Shown here: positions 8,103-16,428 of the stretch, piece after piece | How positions within the stretch are numbered: the stretch's first letter is position 1 | Layout: each line of letters opens with the position of its first letter | Origin: JBGAHD01 sp044226395 | Lineage (GTDB): Bacteria > Pseudomonadota > Gammaproteobacteria > Xanthomonadales > Ahniellaceae | DNA length: 64,000 bases | Direction: 5' to 3' | NCBI GenBank assembly: GCA_044226395.1 | Contig: JBGAHD010000006.1 | Coordinates: forward strand, 152,356 to 216,355 | Notes under the pieces: generated by a model | The model's database searches: none | What the model was told of the DNA's origin: nothing | The model's input: only the letters and a program-made list of their open reading frames with translations | Position numbers and translations under genes: made by a program

Positions 8103-9116
8103 TCAAAACGCGTGATCGAAGGCCACTTCGCCGCTCACGCCCACTTGGTACGCCGCCACGCGGCGCTCGAAAAAGTTGGTCAGTTCCGGCACGTCCTGCA
8201 GCTCGATGAAGTCGAAGGGATTGCGCGCGCCGTAGCGCGCGGGCATGCCGAGCTGGGCCAGGCGCTGATCGGCCGTGTACTCGAGATAGGCGCGCATGTC
8301 GCGCGCCGACAGCCCCGCGACGCCGAGCGACAGCACGTCATCGGCGAACTGACATTCGCAGGCGATGGCTTCGTCGAGCATCTCGCGCACGTGCGCTTGC
8401 AGCGCGTCGTCGAACAACTCGGGCTCTTCCTCGCGCGCCACGCGAATCACCTCGAAGGCGAAAGCCATGTGCGCGGATTCGTCGCGGAACACCCAATTCG
8501 TGCCCGCCGCCAAGCCCGGCAACAAGCCGCGCGAACGCAGAAACCACACATAAGCGAACGCGGCGAAGAAGAACAAGCCTTCGATGCAGCACGCGAAACA
8601 GATCAGATTGAGCAGGAACCGTCGACGATCCTCGCGCGTGCGCACCTGATCGAGCTCGGCGATCGAATCCATCCAACGCGCGGCGAAGCGCGCCTTGGCC
8701 GCGATCGACGGAATGTTCTCGACCGCCGCGAAGGCCTCGGCGCGCCGTCGCGGATCGGGCACATAGCTGTCGAGCAGCGTGAGATAAAACTGCACGTGCA
8801 GCGCTTCTTCGTAGAGTTGCCGCGACAGATACATGCGCGCCTCGGGCGCATTGATGTGGCGATAGAGGTTGATCACCAGATTGTTGGCCACGATCGAATC
8901 GCCCGTGGCGAAGAAGGCGACGAGACGTTCGATCAGATGCCGCTCCGGCGCGCCGAGCTTGTGGTGCAGGTCAGCCACGTCGGAGGTGAATTCGATCTCC
9001 TCCACGGTCCACGTATTGCGGATGGCCTTGCGATACATCTCGAAGAACTGCGGATACGCCATCGGACGCAGCGTCAGCTGAAAGCCCGGATCGAGCAAAC
9101 GACGAGACGCGGTCAT
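8103..9116 (-). CDS. nrdB: Class Ia ribonucleotide reductase, beta subunit
   Basis: 337 residues. Houses the di-iron/tyrosyl-radical cofactor that starts catalysis in NrdA. Aligning by motif with E. coli NrdB gives metal ligands D73, E104, H107, E179, E213 and H216, and the radical tyrosine Y111, exactly four residues after H107 (EALHVQFY). It is therefore a true tyrosyl-radical R2, not an R2c-type protein. The ATG at 9116 overlaps the nrdA stop by 4 bp (ATGA), so the two are translationally coupled. The frame stays open upstream of this codon only because it runs antisense-like through nrdA. Expression should follow the riboswitch and NrdR boxes upstream of nrdA. Confidence 0.96.
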   Translation of the reverse strand: MTASRRLLDPGFQLTLRPMAYPQFFEMYRKAIRNTWTVEEIEFTSDVADLHHKLGAPERHLIERLVAFFATGDSIVANNLVINLYRHINAPEARMYLSRQLYEEALHVQFYLTLLDSYVPDPRRRAEAFAAVENIPSIAAKARFAARWMDSIAELDQVRTREDRRRFLLNLICFACCIEGLFFFAAFAYVWFLRSRGLLPGLAAGTNWVFRDESAHMAFAFEVIRVAREEEPELFDDALQAHVREMLDEAIACECQFADDVLSLGVAGLSARDMRAYLEYTADQRLAQLGMPARYGARNPFDFIELQDVPELTNFFERRVAAYQVGVSGEVAFDHAF

Positions 9117-11503
9117 TGGCAGGCCTCGCACACGCCGGGGTTCTCGAGCGAGCAGACCACGGCCGCCGTGGGCGTAGCCGCGACCGTCGCCTTGGCGATA
9201 CGCGTGGCGGGGCGCGAACGTAAGTAATACGTGGTCTTCAGGCCTGCTTTCCACGCGTACATGTACATGCTCGACACTTGTCCAATCGTCGGGCTCTCCA
9301 GAAACAGATTCAACGACTGACTCTGATCGATGAAGGGCAAGCGCGCGGCGGCCAGATCGATCAGGGCTTTCTGTGGCAGTTCCCACGCCGTGCGATAGAC
9401 ACGCTTCAGCACTTCGGGAATACCCTCGATCGCTTGAATCGAGCCCTCGCCGCGCTTGAGTTCCGCGCGCGTGGCCTCGGTCCACAAGCCCAGGCGCTTG
9501 AGTTCATCGACGAGATAGCGATTGACCTGCAGGAAATCACCCGACAACGTCTCGCGCTTGAACAGATTCGAGACCTGCGGCTCGATGCATTCGTAACAGC
9601 CCGCGATCGAGGCAATGGTCGCCGTCGGCGCGATCGCGACGAGCAGACTGTTACGCAAGCCATGCGTGGCGATGTCCTGCTCGAGCGTCTTCCAAGGCAA
9701 GCCGTAGTCGACATCGCCACGACCCGCGAGCTGATGATGCAACGCGCCCTGCGCCGCGCGCGTCTCCGACCACGCGGGATGCGGCGCGCTCTCACGCGCG
9801 ATCGCCACGCTGGTCGACAAAGCATGGAACCACAACTGCGCGGCAATGCGTGTCGACAACGCGCGCGCCTCCTCGCCATCGAAGGGCAGGCGCAGCGCGA
9901 AGAACACATCCTGCAAGCCCATCACGCCCAGGCCCACGGGGCGCCAGCGCAGATTGGACTGGCGCGCGGAATCGATCGGGTAGTAGTTCAGATCGATCAC
10001 GCGATCGAGACCGCGCACGGCCAGACGCACGGTCTCGGCGAGCTTGTCGAAATCGAAGCCATGCTCGCCCAAATGCCGCGCGAGATTGATCGAACCGAGA
10101 TTGCACACGGCCGTCTCGTCACCGCTCGTGATCTCGACGATCTCGGTGCACAGGTTCGAGCCATGCACCACCGCGCCGGCGCGCGCAGTTTGATTGCACA
10201 GCGCATTGCAGCGGTCCTTGAAGGTCATCCAGCCGTTGCCGGTCTCGGCCAGCGTGCGCATCAGGCGCGCGTAGAGTTCGCGCGCGGGCAGCACGCGACG
10301 CGCGAGGCCGCGGGTTTCGGCCTGTTCGTAGGCTTGTTCGAACGCGGGACCGAAGCGATCGACGAGTTCCGGCACCTCGTGCGGATCGAACAGCGACCAC
10401 GACTCGCCGCGCTCGACGCGCCGCATGAAGATGTCCGGAATCCAATTGGCGAGATTGAGGTTGTGCGCGCGTCGACCTTCGTCGCCGGTGTTGTCGCGCA
10501 GTTCCAGAAATTCCTCGATGTCGACGTGCCACGTCTCCAGATACACGCAGGCCGCGCCCTTGCGCTTGCCGCCTTGATTGACCGCGGCGACGGAAGAGTC
10601 GAGCGTCTTGAGCCACGGCACCAGGCCATTCGACCGCCCATTGGTCGAGCGAATCAACGCGCCCTTGCCGCGCACGCGATGAAACGGCACGCCGATGCCA
10701 CCGGAAAATTTCGACAGCCGCGCGATCTCGTGATAGCGGCGATAGATGCCATCGAGTGAGTCGTCGGGCGAATCGAGCAGATAGCAGCTCGACAACTGCT
10801 CGTGCGCGGTGCCGGCGTTGAACAAGGTCGGCGAGCTGGGCAGATAGTCGAGTTGAGCGAATGCGCGGTAGAGCTCGAGCGTGGTCGCCACGTCGTCGCC
10901 ACCGAGCGCGCAGGCCACGCGCAGGAAGAAGTATTGCGCGATCTCGATCACCTCGCGCGTATGCGGATGCCGCAGCAGATAGCGATCATGCAAGGTGCGC
11001 AGGCCGAAGTACTCGAAGCGCAGATCGTGCTCGCGCGCCACCGCATCGTTGAGCTTGCGCGCGTGTCGCTGCACGAAGCCGGCCACGCGCGCGTTGATCA
11101 AACCCAGCTCGTGGCCGCGCGCGATCGCTTGCGAGAAGGAATGAATCTCCTGATTGGCCACTTCCTTGTCGATGTAGGCCGACAGCAAGCGCGCGGCGAG
11201 GCGCGAGTACTCGGGTTCCTCGGCGGTCAGCGCGGCGGCGGTCTGGATCGACAACTCGTCGAGCGCGCGCGTGGTGGCGCCGTCGAACAGACCGCTGATG
11301 GTCTTGACCGCGACCCGCATGGGATCGACCTCGTGCAGGTCGCGCGCGGCGCGCGTGACCGCGCGCACGATCTTGTTGACGTCGATGGGTTCGCGACGCC
11401 CATCGCGCTTGATCACCGACATGCTGGTCGGCTGATGCGGCGCGGTGAGTTCGAGACGAGGCTGCGCGAGGTGGGCGATGGGTGAATCGATGACGGTGGA
11501 CAT
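9113..11503 (-). CDS. nrdA: Class Ia ribonucleotide reductase, alpha subunit
   Basis: 796 residues. Reduces ribonucleoside diphosphates to deoxyribonucleotides. An N-terminal ATP-cone (about 28-118, SVIKRDGRREPIDVNKIV) gives allosteric activity control by ATP/dATP. Catalytic parts: the SSCYLLD cysteine, the SNLCTEI thiyl-radical Cys and Glu, the second redox Cys in AVCNLGSINL, the radical-transfer Tyr-Tyr pair in KTTYYLRS, and the C-terminal shuttle pair in CEACQ. The ATG at 11503 is chosen because GGAG lies 7 bp upstream; an in-frame codon 57 bp earlier lacks one. A 5' leader of about 370 nt carries a cobalamin riboswitch. The minus-strand nrdAB pair lies between accC and prmA, genes that are usually closer together in relatives. 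Confidence 0.96.
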   Translation of the reverse strand: MSTVIDSPIAHLAQPRLELTAPHQPTSMSVIKRDGRREPIDVNKIVRAVTRAARDLHEVDPMRVAVKTISGLFDGATTRALDELSIQTAAALTAEEPEYSRLAARLLSAYIDKEVANQEIHSFSQAIARGHELGLINARVAGFVQRHARKLNDAVAREHDLRFEYFGLRTLHDRYLLRHPHTREVIEIAQYFFLRVACALGGDDVATTLELYRAFAQLDYLPSSPTLFNAGTAHEQLSSCYLLDSPDDSLDGIYRRYHEIARLSKFSGGIGVPFHRVRGKGALIRSTNGRSNGLVPWLKTLDSSVAAVNQGGKRKGAACVYLETWHVDIEEFLELRDNTGDEGRRAHNLNLANWIPDIFMRRVERGESWSLFDPHEVPELVDRFGPAFEQAYEQAETRGLARRVLPARELYARLMRTLAETGNGWMTFKDRCNALCNQTARAGAVVHGSNLCTEIVEITSGDETAVCNLGSINLARHLGEHGFDFDKLAETVRLAVRGLDRVIDLNYYPIDSARQSNLRWRPVGLGVMGLQDVFFALRLPFDGEEARALSTRIAAQLWFHALSTSVAIARESAPHPAWSETRAAQGALHHQLAGRGDVDYGLPWKTLEQDIATHGLRNSLLVAIAPTATIASIAGCYECIEPQVSNLFKRETLSGDFLQVNRYLVDELKRLGLWTEATRAELKRGEGSIQAIEGIPEVLKRVYRTAWELPQKALIDLAAARLPFIDQSQSLNLFLESPTIGQVSSMYMYAWKAGLKTTYYLRSRPATRIAKATVAATPTAAVVCSLENPGVCEACQ

Positions 11504-11689
11504 GGGCGCTCCGAAGGGGCAACGCACCGCGCTTCGTTCCCGCGAACGAGGCGCCGACAATCACCCACGGAACGACGACGCGCGTTGGCGCCGACCCAGG
11601 AAGTCGCGACGACGCGCGCGAGACGGCGCGTCATCGGCCCCCACCCGCCCGAGAGGTGGCTTGCCGGTGACCGCGCCGTGGTGCTTGGA

Positions 11690-11880
11690 CGCGGCTGTCG
11701 GCAGGTCTTCGGGCTCGAGGACGAGCGAGCCGGAGCTCGCGCCTAGTGCTCGCCGCTTCCCAAGGCACGGGGCCTCAGTGCTGTGTGGCGAGGGTCGTTT
11801 CCTCATACCGCTGCGGGGCAGCGCCGGAGTCTCACCGGCTTCCCTTTTCAGTGCCCGGCCAGCCGACCGCGCACACCGAC
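11690..11880 (-). promoter_or_regulatory. Cobalamin (B12) riboswitch upstream of nrdAB
   Basis: Read on the minus strand, all conserved blocks of the cobalamin riboswitch (Rfam RF00174 type) occur in order: AAAAGGGAAGCCGGTG, then ACTCCGG and CGCTGCCCCGC (about 11811-11852), then GCGGTA, then CAGCACTGA (about 11776), TTGGGAAG (about 11757), a variable arm, and the terminal block CCGAAGACCTGCCGAC (about 11697-11712). The element starts close to the predicted transcription start and lies about 190 nt upstream of the nrdA ATG, leaving room for a translation- or termination-type expression platform. B12 binding to such elements lowers expression of the downstream genes, so nrdAB should be repressed when adenosylcobalamin is plentiful. 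Confidence 0.95.
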
Positions 11881-11882
11881 GG

Positions 11883-11930
11883 GCGCAAGATATAGGGTGA
11901 AGTCACTATCGGCAACACCACATCTCGTGA
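11883..11930 (-). promoter_or_regulatory. nrdAB promoter with tandem NrdR-like boxes
   Basis: Minus-strand promoter: -35 TTGCCG (11910-11915), 17-bp spacer, -10 TATCTT (11887-11892), giving a start near 11880, just before the riboswitch. Two 16-bp sites match the NrdR consensus ACACTATATATTGTGT: TCACGAGATGTGGTGT (11915-11930, 11 of 16) and ACCCTATATCTTGCGC (11883-11898, 12 of 16). They begin 32 bp apart, three helical turns, as usual for NrdR. One overlaps the -35 edge and the other the -10, as expected for a repressor. Confidence 0.65.
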
Positions 11931-12015
11931 TCCACGCCCGGGAAATCGGCCAAGTCATTGAGTTGCGCGGGCGCCGTGCAGTATGTTGCAGCCTCTTCGT
12001 TGGGTGGTCGGAAGC

Positions 12016-12903
12016 ATGGCCTGGCTTGAGTTGTCGATTCGCACGCGGCGCAAGGAATGGCGCTTCCTCGAACCCGCGCTGGATGAACTGGGCGCGCTCG
12101 CGGTCACGCTCACCGACGCCGCCGACACGCCCATCCTCGAACCCGCGCCCGGCGACACGCCCTTGTGGCCGGACTTGATGGCCAACGCGCTGTTCGACGG
12201 CGACACCGATCAACGCGGTCTGCTGGCGACGCTGCAGGAACTCGTCTACACGCTCGAGGAATCGCGCACGACCTTTCGCGTGGTCGAAGACGCCGACTGG
12301 ACGCGCGCGTGGATGGATCAGTACCAGCCCATGCGTTTCGGCGAGCGGTTGTGGATCTATCCCTCGACGATGGAGCCGCCCGCGAATGACGATCAAGTCG
12401 TGGTGCGTCTCGACCCGGGCCTCGCCTTTGGCTCGGGCACGCATCAGACCACGGCCTTGTGCCTGCAATGGCTCGAAAGCCTCGATCTCGCCGGCAAGAC
12501 CGTGCTCGACTACGGCTGCGGCTCGGGCGTGCTGGCGATCGCCGCGCTCAAGCTCGGCGCGGCGCGCGCCATCGGCGTGGACAATGATCCGCAAGCCTTG
12601 ATCGCCACGCGCGACAACGCCGAGCGCAATGGCGTGGCCGCCAATCTGATCTGCGTCGAACCCGGCGATGCCGCGATCGAGCCGGCCGACGTGGTGGTGG
12701 CGAACATTCTCGCCGGCGCCTTGATCGACCTCGCGCCGACCCTGATCGCGGCCGCGCGGCCGGGCGCGGCGATTGCCCTGTCGGGCGTGCTCGAAGCGCA
12801 GTGCGCGGAAGTGGCCGCGGCCTATGACGCGGACTGCGGTCCGATGGACATCACCTTGCGCGACGAGTGGGCGCGCATCGCGGGGCGTCGCCATGGGGCA
12901 TAA
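12016..12903 (+). CDS. prmA: Ribosomal protein L11 methyltransferase
   Basis: 295 residues. Trimethylates ribosomal protein L11 using S-adenosylmethionine. An N-terminal substrate-recognition domain (1-110) precedes a class I methyltransferase fold. Motifs: LDPGLAFGSGTHQTTALCL, the SAM loop DYGCGSGVLAIAA, GVDNDPQAL, and VVANILAGAL (the NxxA/L block typical of PrmA). The ATG at 12016 follows GGAAG by a few bases and begins MAWLELSI, the usual PrmA N-terminus; a codon 33 bp earlier is less suitable. It is divergent from nrdAB and probably co-transcribed with the zinc-ribbon gene that starts 8 bp downstream. Confidence 0.95.
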   Translation: MAWLELSIRTRRKEWRFLEPALDELGALAVTLTDAADTPILEPAPGDTPLWPDLMANALFDGDTDQRGLLATLQELVYTLEESRTTFRVVEDADWTRAWMDQYQPMRFGERLWIYPSTMEPPANDDQVVVRLDPGLAFGSGTHQTTALCLQWLESLDLAGKTVLDYGCGSGVLAIAALKLGAARAIGVDNDPQALIATRDNAERNGVAANLICVEPGDAAIEPADVVVANILAGALIDLAPTLIAAARPGAAIALSGVLEAQCAEVAAAYDADCGPMDITLRDEWARIAGRRHGA

Positions 12904-12911
12904 TTCGCCCC

Positions 12912-13712
12912 ATGTTCGCGCAATGTCCCGAATGCCTGACGATTTACAAGATCCGCGCCGAAGCCCTAGTGCAAGGTCGCGGCAAAGCGCGTTGCGGCAC
13001 CTGCGGGGCTGAGTTCGATCTGTTGGCCACGCTCGCCGACGATCTGCCCACCGAACCCTTCAACACCCTCAAGCGTCGCGCGCCGGCGGTGGGCTTGCCC
13101 AGCCTCACGGTGCCGGCGGCGCGTCCGCAGTCGGAACAGCGCGAGTTGTTCGTGCAATTCGATCCGACCTTGCGCGCGCAACGCGAGGAAGCGCCGAGTT
13201 TCGTGCGTGGCGCGCGCGCGGCGCGAAGCGGTGGTCGTCGCGCGCCGCTGTCGTGGGGCTGGATCATCGGCACAGTGGCGATGAGTCTGCTGCTGGCCGC
13301 GCAATTGGCCTTCGTGTATCGCGAACCCTTGCTCGCGCGGCCGCGCATCCATGCCTGGGTCGAAGCGGCCTGCACGCGCCTGCACTGCCGCGTGCCGGCG
13401 ATCACCGATCGCGCGCGCATTCGTCTGCTCGCGCACAATGTCGAGCCGCATCCGTCCGCGCCGCACGCATTGATGATCAGCGCGACCCTGATCAACGACG
13501 CGCCGTTCGCGCAGACCTTTCCCGTCGTGCAAATCACGCTCTCGGACGTCAACGAGCATCGCATCGCGATGCGCCGCTTTCAGCCCGAGGAATACTTGAG
13601 CGATCTGCGCTCGCTCGACCGTGGCATGGCGTCGGAAGCGGCGGTGACGTTGTCGTTCGAAGTCGAGGATCCGGGCCGCGACGCGGTCGCCTACGAGTTT
13701 CAATTCCTCTGA
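12912..13712 (+). CDS. MJ0042 zinc-ribbon / DUF3426 membrane protein
   Basis: 266 residues. The N-terminal zinc finger is of the MJ0042 type: C-P-E-C about residues 5-8 and C-G-T-C about residues 31-34. A variable linker leads to a single transmembrane segment (about 115-135, GWIIGTVAMSLLLAAQLAFV). The C-terminal domain is of DUF3426 type with a beta-sandwich character (ALMISATLINDAPFAQTFPVVQ). Topology is probably N-terminus in the cytoplasm and C-terminus in the periplasm. The gene follows prmA in many gamma- and betaproteobacteria, often with fis downstream; here fis is about 14 kb away. Function is not established in the family. Confidence 0.88.
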   Translation: MFAQCPECLTIYKIRAEALVQGRGKARCGTCGAEFDLLATLADDLPTEPFNTLKRRAPAVGLPSLTVPAARPQSEQRELFVQFDPTLRAQREEAPSFVRGARAARSGGRRAPLSWGWIIGTVAMSLLLAAQLAFVYREPLLARPRIHAWVEAACTRLHCRVPAITDRARIRLLAHNVEPHPSAPHALMISATLINDAPFAQTFPVVQITLSDVNEHRIAMRRFQPEEYLSDLRSLDRGMASEAAVTLSFEVEDPGRDAVAYEFQFL

Positions 13713-13826
13713 CCGGGGGGACAATCGTGCTTGCTTTTGGGCTTAGCTTTCGGGCTTGGCTTGACGCCTTCCGCCGGGCGCCGCTATAAGGCCCGACCAC
13801 CGCCAGGGCTCTCGCCCCCCCGCCCC

Positions 13827-14588
13827 ATGCCGCCCCGCCACCGCCCGATTCCGCAGTTCGTGGTCCGCGCGCATGATCCGCGTCGCGCCTGGCTGGCCGC
13901 GGGCCTGCTGGCGGTCGCGTGGTTGATGTCGCTGGCCCTGATCTGGCGCATCGCCTCGGGCACGGTCGGCGAAGGCGAGCTGCAGGAGCTGCGCGAACGC
14001 CACGCCACGACCGAAAAGACGCTCGACGAGAAGCGTCACGAAATCGAGGTGCTCAAGGAACAAGTGGTGATCAGCGAACGCGCCGATCAGGTCAGCCGCA
14101 CGGCCAACGAGGCCTTGCAGCAAACCTTGCGCGAGCGCGAGGAAGAAATCGCCGCGCTGCGCGCCGACGCCGCGTTCTATCAACGCCTGGTTGGTGGCCA
14201 GGGCGAACGTCGCGGCCTCACCGTGCATGAGTTCGGCCTGCATCCGATCGGCGACTCGCGCGGCTTCGGCTACACCCTGACCTTGACCCAGAATCTCAAG
14301 AAAGGCGCGGTCAGCGAAGGCGACATCGACCTGCAAATCGAGGGCGTGCGCGATCAACAATTGGTCACGCTGGCGTGGAAGGATGTCGCGGCCGGCGACG
14401 ACACCGCGCCACTGCGCTTCAATTTCAAGTATTTTCAGCGGCTGGAAGGCAATTTGATGTTGCCCGCGGGGTTCACGCCCAATCGCGTGGTGATTCGGGC
14501 CTCGGCCAAGAGCGGTGAGCGCGCGGAGCAGGCATTCGCCTGGTCGGATGCCTTGGCGCAAGCGGAGAACAATTATGTTCGGCAGTGA
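13827..14588 (+). CDS. DUF6776-like coiled-coil membrane protein
   Basis: 253 residues from the ATG at 13827. One transmembrane segment (about 21-43) is followed by a long charged coiled coil (about 50-115, rich in Glu, Leu, Arg and Gln heptads), then a beta-rich C-terminal domain (about 125-245) with LTLTQNLKKG and IEGVRDQQLVTLAW, resembling the xanthomonad family DUF6776. Inner-membrane protein with a periplasmic domain. An in-frame start about 96 bp earlier cannot be excluded, since neither codon has a strong ribosome binding site. Its 3' end overlaps the bactofilin start by 14 bp, so the two are co-expressed; a shared role in envelope or cell shape is inferred from that. Confidence 0.78.
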   Translation: MPPRHRPIPQFVVRAHDPRRAWLAAGLLAVAWLMSLALIWRIASGTVGEGELQELRERHATTEKTLDEKRHEIEVLKEQVVISERADQVSRTANEALQQTLREREEEIAALRADAAFYQRLVGGQGERRGLTVHEFGLHPIGDSRGFGYTLTLTQNLKKGAVSEGDIDLQIEGVRDQQLVTLAWKDVAAGDDTAPLRFNFKYFQRLEGNLMLPAGFTPNRVVIRASAKSGERAEQAFAWSDALAQAENNYVRQ

Positions 14589-15006
14589 CAAGAAGAATGG
14601 ACGCCCGACTTCGGCGGTGGATTCGCTGATCGGTTCGCGCACGACGATTCGCGGCGATCTCAGCTTCGCCGGCGGCCTGCACGTGGATGGTCGCGTGGTC
14701 GGCACGATCGTGGCCGACGAGGACGCCACCGACGCCGTGCTGATGGTGTCGGCCAAGGGCCGCATCGAAGGCGAGGTCCGCGCGCCGCACGTGGTGATTC
14801 ACGGCGAGATGCACGGCGACATCATCGCCAGCGAACGCGTGGAGCTGGGCGCGCACGCGCGCGTGACTGGCAATATTCACTACAAATTGCTGGAGATGTC
14901 GGCCGGCGCCCAGGTCAACGGCAAGATCGTGCGCGAGGAAGAGCCGCGCAAGCGCCTGGCCGGTCCAGAGCGCGGCGAGACCGCCGAAGCCGCGGCCGAC
15001 GCTTGA
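14575..15006 (+). CDS. Bactofilin family cytoskeletal protein
   Basis: 143 residues. A central right-handed beta-helix (about 20-115) shows the bactofilin pattern of Gly/Val/Ile repeats: IGSRTTIRGDLSFAGGLHVDGRVVG, given here as its start SLIGSRTTIRGDL, then GRIEGEVRAPHVVIHGEMHG and VTGNIHYKLLEMSAGAQVNG. N- and C-terminal tails are charged and unstructured. Bactofilins polymerise without nucleotides and organise peptidoglycan synthesis or polar proteins. The start MFGSDKKN at 14575 has GGAG 8 bp upstream and overlaps the preceding membrane-protein gene, a likely membrane partner. Confidence 0.9.
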   Translation: MFGSDKKNGRPTSAVDSLIGSRTTIRGDLSFAGGLHVDGRVVGTIVADEDATDAVLMVSAKGRIEGEVRAPHVVIHGEMHGDIIASERVELGAHARVTGNIHYKLLEMSAGAQVNGKIVREEEPRKRLAGPERGETAEAAADA

Positions 15007-15058
15007 AGCGCGGCGCGTCCGCCCCCAAGATGAGCGCCTGCCCTTCTCGAGCGCCGTC

Positions 15059-15421
15059 ATGACCGAGGCTCCCAGCTATCGCGATGCCCTGTCCCGACCC
15101 TTGTCGGTGACGCACGCCGCGGCCGCGAAAGTGCGCGAACTGATCGCCGACGAAGGCAATCCGCAGCTCAAGCTGCGCGTGTACATCACCGGTGGCGGCT
15201 GTTCGGGCTTTCAGTACGGCTTTTCCTTCGACGAGCAAAGCGCCGAGGACGATCTGGCCGTGGAGACCGACGGCACCACGGTCGTGGTCGATCCGCTGAG
15301 CTTGCAGTACTTGATGGGCGCCGAGATCGACTACAGCGAATCGCTGTCGGGCGCGCAGTTCGTGATCCGTAATCCCAACGCCAAGACCACCTGCGGCTGC
15401 GGTTCCTCGTTCACCGTGTGA
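15059..15421 (+). CDS. erpA: Iron-sulfur cluster insertion protein ErpA
   Basis: 120 residues. A-type carrier that delivers Fe-S clusters to apo-proteins, notably IspG and respiratory enzymes. The three conserved cysteines are C48 in GGGCSGFQYGF and C112/C114 in TTCGCGSSF, with the DYSESLSGAQFVIRNPNA signature of ErpA rather than IscA or SufA. Its last codons overlap the nudC start by 4 bp (GTGA), so the two genes are translationally coupled. The ATG at 15059 lacks a strong Shine-Dalgarno sequence. Confidence 0.94.
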   Translation: MTEAPSYRDALSRPLSVTHAAAAKVRELIADEGNPQLKLRVYITGGGCSGFQYGFSFDEQSAEDDLAVETDGTTVVVDPLSLQYLMGAEIDYSESLSGAQFVIRNPNAKTTCGCGSSFTV

Positions 15422-16368
15422 GCACGCCGTCGGGCCCTTCGCCGTTCGCCTTCGTCGCCGCGGAACTCGATCGGCGCGCGCATTGGCGCGCGCAGGATGA
15501 CACGCTCGATCAGGCCTGGGCCGCGAATGGCGGCATCGTCGTTTTGCGTCCCGATGGTCGCGTGCTGTGTCGCGTCGACGAGGCGGGCTTGCTGTTGTTG
15601 TCGCGCGAGCATGTCGAGACTTCGCGCGAGCAGAGCAATTTTCTGGGTGTGCGCGAGGAAACCTCTCTGTTCGCCGTGGTCATCGACGAGGATCGTGGCG
15701 GCGCCCTGGCCGAACGTCACGGCGGAAGGTTTCTCGATTTGCGCGCCGCCGCGAGCGAGCTGAGCGCATCCGAGGCCGTGATCGCGGCCTATGCGCGCGC
15801 GCTGGCGCACTGGCAATCGCGCAAGCGGTTTTGCGGTCGCTGCGGCGCGCCGACGCGTTTTCTCAGCGCCGGTCATCGCGCGGTCTGCACCGACGCGGCC
15901 TGCGCGCAGGAATACTTTCCGCGCACTGATCCGGCGATCATCGTGCTGGTCACCGACGGTCGACGCTGCTTGCTCGGCACGCAGCCCGGGTGGCCGGCGA
16001 AACGCTATTCGACGCTCGCGGGTTTCGTCGAGCCGGGCGAGACCCTCGAGCAAGCCGTCGCGCGCGAAGTGGCCGAGGAATCCGGCGTGCGCGTGGCCGC
16101 ATCGCAGTACGTGGCCTCGCAGCCGTGGCCGTTTCCGGCGTCGCTGATGCTGGGCTTCGAGGCGCAGGCCGCCGATCCGACCATCACCGTCGGCGAGGAA
16201 CTGGCCGACGCGCGCTGGTTCGATGCCGATGCCATGCACGCGCAGATCGACGCGGGCGAGCTGGCGTTGCCGCCGCCGCTGTCGATCTCGTATCACTTGA
16301 TCGCGCGCTGGTGCGAACGCCTGACCGGCCGCGCGCCGACGCCGGGCCCGATGATCCGCGGCCGCTGA
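15418..16368 (+). CDS. nudC: NAD(H) pyrophosphatase / NAD-cap decapping hydrolase NudC
   Basis: 316 residues. Hydrolyses NADH and removes NAD caps from RNA. An N-terminal domain (1-125) is followed by a four-cysteine zinc ribbon (FCGRCG and CTDAAC, about 138-162). The Nudix box is GFVEPGETLEQAVAREVAEE with the following SGV, and the NudC-specific motif SQPWPFPAS lies 17 residues after it. GTG start overlapping the erpA stop by 4 bp. About 40-60 residues longer than E. coli NudC, mainly in the N-terminal domain, as in many xanthomonads. Confidence 0.95.
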   Translation: MSTPSGPSPFAFVAAELDRRAHWRAQDDTLDQAWAANGGIVVLRPDGRVLCRVDEAGLLLLSREHVETSREQSNFLGVREETSLFAVVIDEDRGGALAERHGGRFLDLRAAASELSASEAVIAAYARALAHWQSRKRFCGRCGAPTRFLSAGHRAVCTDAACAQEYFPRTDPAIIVLVTDGRRCLLGTQPGWPAKRYSTLAGFVEPGETLEQAVAREVAEESGVRVAASQYVASQPWPFPASLMLGFEAQAADPTITVGEELADARWFDADAMHAQIDAGELALPPPLSISYHLIARWCERLTGRAPTPGPMIRGR

Positions 16369-16428
16369 ACGCGCGATCGCCACGGTCAGTCGCTACAATC
16401 CTCGTCGACCCGTCCTGACCGGTATCGC

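Noticed and set aside
9117..9485. Longer NrdB with a start at 9485
   Set aside because: The extra 123 residues run inside nrdA in another frame and are unlike NrdB; the ATG at 9116 gives the normal protein and the ATGA overlap.
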